NCBI GenBank assembly: GCA_021292105.1
Contig: CM037867.1
Coordinates: 9,552,728-9,616,727 of the forward strand
DNA: 64,000 nucleotides
Direction: 5' to 3'
Origin: Anadara kagoshimensis
Taxonomy: Eukaryota > Mollusca > Bivalvia > Arcoida > Arcidae
In this document: one piece after another, positions 45,630 to 54,900 of the stretch
Position numbering within the stretch: position 1 is the first letter of the stretch
How the letters are laid out: the number at the start of each line of letters is the position of its first letter
Notes under the pieces: generated by a model
The model's input: only the letters and a program-made list of their open reading frames with translations
Told to the model about the DNA's origin: nothing
Databases searched by the model: none
Position numbers and translations under genes: made by a program

Positions 45630-46826
45630 TTAAAGGTCACCGGTCACCAAAAACCGAAATTTTTTTAGTACTATTTTCCGAGGGCACAAAACCGGAAGTG
45701 ACGCAGAAGGTGTTATCCCAGCTATTTAGTAAATGAGGCTTGTATAGTGAACTTCATTTATTACCCAAAGTTATCAGAAATAAGTATTTTTATTTATTTA
45801 TTTTTTTAGCATACATAATTAAATTAATTAATTAATTAATTAATTTATTTATATCTATTTATAAATAAATAAAGAAAGAAAGAAATTGATTAATCATTCA
45901 TTCATTCATTTATCTATTAATTTATTTATTTATTTATTAATAAATAAATTAATTTATTTATTTAATTACTTATTTGTTGTTTTTTTTTATTTATCACAAC
46001 AAATAATAAAAGAACCCAAATTTCCGTTTTTAAACATCTGCTTAGAAATAGACATCTATCACCTGTAATAAACAGAGTTTACCTTACAATATGCAACATT
46101 AATAGACACGTGCGTATATCTTTATGATATACCCGGTAAATGTTATTTGTCATTTTTGATGGATTCTGAAACGTAAATTAGATTAGTTAATTAGAACAAG
46201 ACATGTGTCTCTGTTTGAACGTGTGATTTGGTGAACTGGTTGAATAACGGAATTAAATTAATTTTGAAAATTAAAATTGTTTCAAATCTACATATTTGAC
46301 TGAATTAATTCATAATAATTTAAATTGTCTTAAATGGTTTTACCACTCTTATTTCCCTGACTTATCTCGTAATGTTTAATCTGAGTGAATTAAAAAGCTG
46401 CATGAAGGACTTGTGTAAATCTGGCTTTAATTTGTTCTGAAATTTGTGGAAAAACATGTTCATCGGTCATTGTGATTTTATTATATCAAAACTTCACAAA
46501 ATATATCATTTTGACTTGAAATCAAACTTTAAAACCCTTCAAAACTCCACATAAACCCACATGTAATATATGGATACATATATCAGTATATAGGTAATGT
46601 GTCTTTCCTCGGCAGCTTAACACCATGTACGTCATCAATTAGGTCTCCGGAAAGTTACGAGCGGTGTCCGAAACTACCGAGTATTAGCAGTTCGTTAAGG
46701 TAAGGTTTTAGTATATTACAGGTAGATGTAAGGCTTGGAAAACCGTCAGACACATCAATATTGACTATTCTACCTATAGGAATGCAAAATACAAAATTGA
46801 TAAATTTGTTGACCGGTGACCTTTAA
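45630..46826. mobile_element. 1.2 kb terminal-inverted-repeat element
   Basis: TTAAAGGTCACCGGTCA at 45630-45646 and its exact complement TGACCGGTGACCTTTAA at 46810-46826 bound about 1.2 kb without an ORF. The interior contains AT-rich tttatttatt arrays (45790-45980). Non-autonomous DNA transposon; superfamily not decided since no target duplication is clear. Confidence 0.75.
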
Positions 46827-46928
46827 GTTAATGATCACTTTTACAAGTGATTCTTAGGATTTACATTTGTAATGTTGATATGACAAAAGAGATCCATCGT
46901 GACAAAGTCCACAACAGTGGTGTAAATG

Positions 46929-46934
46929 TTTATT
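46929..46934 (-). terminator. poly(A) signal of gene B
   Basis: AATAAA on the minus strand, 35 bases after the TAA stop of gene B. Confidence 0.6.
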
Positions 46935-46968
46935 TTTATACCTACAACATCTTGAGATGAATTTAAAT

Positions 46969-47333
46969 TTATCTATCTATGACATGTTGATATTTCTTTG
47001 CAAAATATGATTGGGCCAGGTTTTTGTCTTGCACGCCATCGAAGGGAATTTTTGATGGGTAACATGGGGTTGTATTTTCAACAACTTTTTCCATCATTTC
47101 TTCCAGTTTCTTTAATCTGGAGCCGATATCGGGGACGGAGTCAGTGTCATGTGCTTCCATACTAGGTTTCTTTGATAGTTCAGTAATTTTGCGCAACTGA
47201 CCTTTTCCAACTTTCGTCCTTGGCGAAGATTTCTTAGTCCTTTTTTCAGTGAGAATTCTTTTCAAAATTGCGTCATGTTCCACCATCAAATCTGTCCTTT
47301 TTATTGACTCAAGACAACGCTGTATAAACTCAC
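46969..47333 (-). CDS. gene B exon 6 (end of death-domain-like fold, tail, stop)
   Basis: 365 bases, acceptor ttattttcag, ends TAA at 46971-46969. It opens GEFIQRCLESIKRTDLMVEH, the last two helices of a death fold (L...I-x-R-x-DL), then a Lys/Ser-rich linker with possible nuclear-targeting KRTKKSSPRTK, a leucine-containing helix SRLKKLEEMMEKVVEN and the end KYQHVIDR. Confidence 0.83.
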
Positions 47334-48884
47334 CTGAAAATAAATCATTTTTAGAGATCTATTATTCTGATATTTCAGGCTCGTTGAAATCTCGTTTTAA
47401 ATATTTCAAAACTATGTAACATTGGTGGAAATTCTTGATGACTGTAAGAGTTGTTATGATCCTTTTAAACTGTGTGAAAACATTTTATATTTTATATATG
47501 ACAGGAGTTTTGTAATTTTTCAGTTCTACAACAGAAATGACAATGCCATCGGTCAACCTATTGAGAAAATAAGGGAGCTCTGAATACTTGACTTTACAAC
47601 ATTGATGTACATCTATAGGCATTACAAAAACCATTTATCTAAGATCAATTGAATTGATTGATTTAAAAAAAAACATCCCATAAAAAACTAACAATTGTCA
47701 CTAGAAAAGATTATCAAAGTTTCGACTTGTGACCGGCGTGAATATGCGACTCTGGGTATATAAGGATACACGAGACGTCAAAATAGATCAAATTACGCTA
47801 GCAATTGCTTTTCCCTAAATTTAAAATGAAAGGAATACATTAAAATGCGAGTACAAAAGCATGACAAGCATTCCTTATACGGACTAATCTAATCGATGTA
47901 CTCCAACCTTGCCAGTTGAGTAGTAGTATTGTGTTGTTGGAAAACATAAAAGAAAGTATCAGCTTTTCTGAGTGCCAATATAAAAAATGAAGGGAAAAAC
48001 GTTTTAGGGCTATATAATTGTAAATAGTCAAATGAAACGTACAATTCTATGGAAAAAACCCACGATGGACCACAACAAACTACAAGTAATGTACCCAAAA
48101 TTTAGATGAATATCTCCAAGCTTGACTAAATTTAGTCTGAGGACAGGTCAAAATAATAGTTCAGCAAACAATTCGAAATTTATCTGCTACTTATCTCAAT
48201 ATATACTAAATGCCAAATGAATATCGATATAAGGAAAACGTAACAATGCAAGCGGAATGACAAACAGACGTGGATGTGCAAACCGGAGGCGAAGTAATAA
48301 CAAGCCTGAATTATCAAACATTGGCTGCCCTATACAAATACAGGAACAACACGAAGGTTTGAAGGCTCAATTAAATATACCTTTGACATCTGCTTTTCAA
48401 ATAAAAAACAGTTGACATGTTATGTTGATGGTGTTTTATGATGATTACTTATCAAAATAGTTAAGCATACGTCATTTTGGTACGCAACAATTTCTACAGA
48501 TCTCCAATTTTAAGATTGAAACAGCAAATAGCTGTTGTCTGGTAACAATCTTTACAAAGACTTTATTCTATCATATTTTATATACTTAATTATGACGTCA
48601 TAATAGAACTGTAGTGACATCATAATTACACAAGGGAGATAATTTCTTTTGTTTGGTGTAATACTGATAAATTGATTTAAATTTAATTAAACATAACTCA
48701 TTAATTTAAACCATTTTATCAGTATTTCCCTTCACTTTATTGACATACAAAAGAAAGTATCGCCCTTGTGTAATTATGACATCACCACAGTTATATTATG
48801 ACGTCATAATTAGGTAACACTTAGTTACATAATTATTTCACCTAAGGATTGCTATGAAACATGAAAGCGCTAGTGATATTAAAT

Positions 48885-48936
<52 letters not shown>

Positions 48937-51900
48937 ATATATATATTATTAACATATTATACCAGTTTAATTTTACAGCACTAGACGGCCGTTTCGGAAT
49001 ACAATTCCTCATCAGTAGTGCTTGGACAAAAATTATGAAACCAAAAGTATTTTGAAGATGGTGAAAAGCTACCCAAAGGACCAAATCATATTTTACCAAA
49101 TTAAGCTAAGGAAATACTTTGCATGAGGGAGTATACCTCAGTTTTTGAGAAATTTCAAATTTTAACTTGCAGGATTTAGACAATTAAAGTATATTTCTGA
49201 CAATAATACGAAATTATTGCCTACTGAGTTGGTGATATATTTAATACTTTTTTCGTTAATACGTCCACGCCATTGTCCTGATTTAAAAGGTTTCAAACAC
49301 AACAGATATTTATTGATATTTAAAGCATTTCTATAGTTGTCTAGTTTTTTTATGCACTGTCACCTCCTATTTCGTGGGAAGTAACTATGTCCTTTGTAAT
49401 TTGCTAAAATTGTGAATTTTCAACCTATAATCGTGTAAAACCATCACAGATCAATGAAAAACATGTCAAACTTTTTCCATAAATGAAAAACTGATACCAA
49501 CCAGTTGATAGCTACGTTTAAGCGGGCTTTCAAACCTATATGAGATCCATAGAAATTGAAGACAACGTATGATACACAATTAAATATACTTTGATTTTAT
49601 AGAACTACATATGCTATTTTAAACAGAAATGACATTATACATTCAATAGTTGTTATCAAATCGTATTTTTTATTTTACCGTATGTATCAAGCAGTCAAAA
49701 ATTATTTTTCCTACCTGCGTCTACAGGACCAGGTTTTATTGTCTTCAGCAGAATGATTTCAAACACTCTATTTGGGTTTTTTTGGTACTGTTCCTCTTCT
49801 TTTCTATCCATTTTGACAGTTTTAGACAATCTATCTTTTTCTTCCCTACTCAACTTTTTCGCTAGCTCATGCCAAATTTCATTCAAAGTTTCTCTATCAA
49901 CTTTCAATCCCGTTCCAACTTCAATTTCTAAAACAAGATATTGGAAAATATGAATTAACTTACAAAGAATAATGGACCTTCTAATTAATAATTCTTGTGT
50001 CAGTATTTCTTCCTAAATATGCAACAAGTGAAATATTTATGTGATATAAGGAACTCGGAAGGGGTGTGTGTGTGTGCTATTAACGACCGTTTAGGTATTT
50101 ATCAATATTCAAGTGATGATAAGATCTCGAGATGAATAGGATGACATTAGCATCATTCGTGCTTAATCTGTTCGAATAAACTTTCCCATTTTAAATTATA
50201 ATACAGTTCCATTGTGAAATACTTAATATTTATCATTAATATAAGCTAACAATGAGGTTAACTATATAAGGTGAAAAGATTATATTTTAGAATTTTCGCC
50301 ATTTGCCTATCATTTTGATGCAATTTTGAACCATGAATTTGTAGTAAAATGATTTCCTATTGATGGAATAAAGCGCAATTTCTATACATTTTATAAAACA
50401 TAAAACTGAATTTTCGCTGATTTAAGCAAATACTTTGGATATAATTCTAAACCATTTAATATGATAAATGACGCCATATTTTTATTATATTTTTGTTAAA
50501 CCGTGAATAAAATTAAATTCTCTACAGAAAGGTGGTCTTCATATAAAGTCAAGTTTACATTTAGCATCATTCAAATGTGGATTCTTAAACAAATTAAAGA
50601 ATTACTTGAACATCTTCCTTCTTAAAATTTATCTCTTGTAAAAATTATAAAAATCTTTTATTTTCTCTATTTTACACTAGTATCCCTCATTGTAAATTGA
50701 AAGAATATTCACTTGTCATTTTAAAAAAATATAAGCCAAGTACAAATATCTAGTGTTAAACAAGGATTCTGGTAGGTTTTTTTAGACCACAAAAGTTGAT
50801 TTCCCGTAAGAGTTATATGGACCATAATCATGCCGATTAGACCGCCAAATTATGGCATACACAGCTCTAATGAGATTTTATTCCGGAGATTTTATGCTAC
50901 CTTTGCCTAGAATTGTTAATTTTAAATAATTATGAGAAACTTCCAAAACCAGAAATAATATTTAAAATGAATACTAACACCCTCTTTTCAAGTTTGAAAT
51001 TTTCAAATAAATTGTGATATTATCCACAGATAAAATATACGCGTTAATATCCAGTACATATGAACGGGTAAGAAAAATATTAGTGATATAAGTATTGTTC
51101 ACAGATACGAACATAAAAACATCAGGTTTACCTGGGTATAATATCACGACAATTTATACGTCGTTATTTAATTTCAGATTTGGCAAGAGGCTTTGAGGAT
51201 CCTTTTCAAATATTTTTACGTTTTAGTAATATTTTATGTCTAAAATTTCCCTTTCAAGGGCAAAGAAGCATTAAACATCCGAAATTATGCTTCATTAGGG
51301 TTGGGTATAATGTAATCAGATGGTCAAGATTGAGGTCAAAATAAAAAATGTGGTTCATATGACAAAGAAATTTCAACCTACTGAACAAGAAAACATTCTT
51401 GTAGTTAAGCTAGGGGAATGTTGTGTTTCTTTTAAAGCGTAATGTTTATATAAATACTCACGGATATTTTGTATGACAGTTGGAGGTACATTGTGCAATG
51501 CACTTTGTATTGCTATTTGTTGCAAAATTGCGTTGCTGCTGAATACATTTCCCTCTGCCTCTTCCAAAGTTTGACCCAGTTGATAAGACAACCTATGATT
51601 TAAGTATTGGTATTGCAATTGCATATGCTTTTCACGCTGGAGTTCCCATTGTTGTTTGTCTATGAACATTTTGTATGCTTCGGTTACATTGGCTCTGACT
51701 ATGATGCTATTCATTTCTAATATTTGTTCAATAAGCGTACTGTCGTAACCCAAACTTTTTGCCTTCTGTGTTAGGTGCATTAAACGTCTCATGCTTGTTT
51801 GTCGACGTAATGTATCAGGTATGGTGTGTTTATTCATTTGCTCAAGTAAATAAGTATTGTATAGCATACTTGCCATATACAGATAATCAGATGATTGACC

Positions 51901-54900
51901 TGATTCAGCAAGATTTTGATCACATATTTCGGAAAGTTCTTTAATCTTTTTCTTAGATTCGATGAGATCTGCATGACATATGTCTAGTTCATCTCTCATT
52001 TTAGCTTCATTTGCTATTAATTTACGCACTGCCAAAATCTCTTCGTCGACTTCTTCCTTGAAAGTATCACCTAAAAATGACAAAATAAATTTGAAATGAC
52101 AAATGAATGAAATAAAAGTGACACGCTTACTACTAGTTGTTATGTAATATTTTGTTTAAATATATAGCAATAAATGCTTCGCATAGAAACTGCACGCTTT
52201 GTCACATGACGCTGTCGTTTATGACGTCATACGATTGTTGTTACATGACTGAAGACGCCATCGCTGTGTTCTTGTCAATGTACTAGTTCTTATATCAATT
52301 TGCAAGAATTAGTGTAAAATACGATATTTAAACGTATTTAACTGAAATACTTGACGGAAGTAAACGAAATTTATTTTGCTAACTAAAACTAAAGTTGTCA
52401 ACAGAAAAATTGAAATAAACACGTTTGTCATGAATCTTGGAATGAAGGTCTTCGTTGGTGTCATACTTGAGTATGTTTAAATATGAAGAAGAACTTAAAC
52501 AAAAGTGATGTCTTTTATTTCAAGCCCATAAGAATATATAACATTAACATTATCCCCACATTTATGATTATTAGGAGACATAACGTCATCAATATATCAG
52601 TATGTTGAGTTGAATGAACTGGCGATAGTATTCTCTCAAGATTAAAAACAACATAATATATTTATATTCTTCGTTATAAGAATAAAGAACAAATTAGACA
52701 GTAATGTTGCACAGGTTGTGTCTATTAATATACCAATTGTTTGTTTGAAATTATATAACCAAACATAACAAATAGGTTATCTATCAAAAACTCTAACAAC
52801 TTGTTGGTGGTATCTTCCGTATATCTTTATTGGAATCCGTATTATTTTTGACAAAATATCTTGAATAACTGTTCAGCACTTGGTATTTGTACCTTGGCTT
52901 GCAAAAGAATGACAAGTGAATAATTTATTTCAGGCGTTACATTTCTCAGGATGTAGTTTTAATGGTTTTTGATAAAATGGTGTGCAAGCGTGTCGTAATG
53001 ATTTACTAGGATATTTAATCTTACATTTGTGCTTGTATATCATATAAACAAGTTTAAGTGTTTCGATCAATTCAATACAACTTACCTGTCAAAGTAAAAA
53101 CCTTCTCATCTATTGTAAAATGGTCTACAGATACTCGAATCAATGCTGTTTTTTCCTTGGCGGTTAAATTGAACAAAACGTTTTCACATTCATTTGGAAT
53201 CATCAAAGTTATTATTATGCTGTTTGATTTCTCTATTCCTCCCACGAATACAAATTCTTTCGGAACACATACAAGTCTTGCAACCGCAGACCTAATATCT
53301 TCGACATTTTCCCGACCCGCATTTCCCTCGACATGGAACTTTACACACTTATAGCCATTTTCTGGAAAGAAACGGGTTTATATTAATGTGATTCAAATCA
53401 AATCTTATTTGTTAAACATGTATTCACTTTTCCAATAACCACACATGTGACAAGGGGTTTCACTGTATTTGAATTTGTAGCTTTATTTTTTCTATATAAT
53501 TTGTAGTTTAAAAAACACTTTGCTATAAATCCCTTGAAAATGTTAATGTTCCCTTTAACTTTATATTAAATGTGGATGTAGTAGTCACAGAATTGACGTA
53601 ACGCCGATCACGCCCACAATGTTCCAACACTGGCTGCCATAACGGTACCAAAGCAGAATCACGGCAACTAATGACGTACAAATGTCAGTGACGTCATTAA
53701 ATGGCGCAATTCAGGCCGAGTTTGCATTCTGTTTGTGTGTAAATTAAGCATCCGGCTATTTGACGGACATTGTGGGCGTGGCCGGCGATACGTCAATTAC
53801 ATGAAGTGTGTTGTTCATATCTTTCATATCTATTTTACATAATAAGCATTCTTATATACAGTCACGATAAAAAAATCAATAGAAATTCAATTTTATTTTA
53901 ACTTACTGACCGCCATTTATTGGAATCAATTGAATTTTCTACGGTCCTTATATTACATTTTAGGCACATTACTCGCTCTTTCATGTCACTTAACATGTTT
54001 ATTTCATTTTGCCAGTATCATAAGCTACATTTGAAACTTCAAATTTAAATTGATTAAAAAAAAATAAAAGTTACAACATGACTTTTCATATCACAATAGA
54101 TTTTAATCTAAAGTATTTCTAACCGAACATTTATAACTATTCACAAACTATACCAGTCCATATCCAAACTGATAATTGATAAAACATTTCAACATATATA
54201 TTGTACAATAACAGGAATTTTGTCAACTAGAACAACTCTTTCGAAAGCGTCCTTTAATTTAAGTTTTCCTGTTTCTATTCCTAATTAGTATAAATCACAA
54301 ATACTTGTATTTGACAAATTTACGCTTCACGTACAAAGTAACCAAAAATAGTAAAGTGGGACTGTTTTCATTCTTTTTTATGGCCTATCACCAATTCATA
54401 CGGAATTTGGCGCTAAAATCTCCTTATATCTATCAAAGAATATGACAATACTGTCCTCAATATAATCGAGCATCTGCAGCAAGGAAAAGATGACCGTACA
54501 CGCATTTGGTTGTGTAAAAAAACATTATGCTGATATCTTGTTTGCTTTCCATAACAATTTTTACTATTATATTCTATTACAAATTATATGTTTACCTGGC
54601 GTTTCCTTTGGAGCATAAAAGTAGAGAATATTCTGAAACTTTCGGGAAAATTCAACAATTCTCTGATATAGGTCTATTCGGCCTAGATTCCATATTAGAG
54701 CTTGAAGTAGACATATATTATCGACAGAAATCCATCTTTTTTGTTTTAAATGTTCAAAGAAATCTAATGGATCCTTTATTTTTTCTAAAGTTGCTTTTCC
54801 AGAACCACCACGTCCTAAAAGGAATAAAAACATTATAATAAATATATACTGTTTTGAAAAGGAAGAATCTAAAGTAGCTAAAATACAAAACAAACATACT

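Larger units (their letters stand above)
47334..49714 (-). other. gene B intron 5
   Basis: 2.4 kb intron. It contains the foldback element 48587-48812, a TA array 48888-48947 and a repeat C copy 48951-49090. 47400-48580 and 49100-49700 show nothing else; frames at 47840-48098 are not supported. Confidence 0.75.

Noticed and set aside
53058-53354. 98-codon plus-strand frame
   Set aside because: Antisense shadow of exon 3 of the DED gene, whose minus-strand reading has splice sites and matched phases.
54527-54838. 103-codon plus-strand frame
   Set aside because: Antisense shadow of exon 2 of the DED gene.
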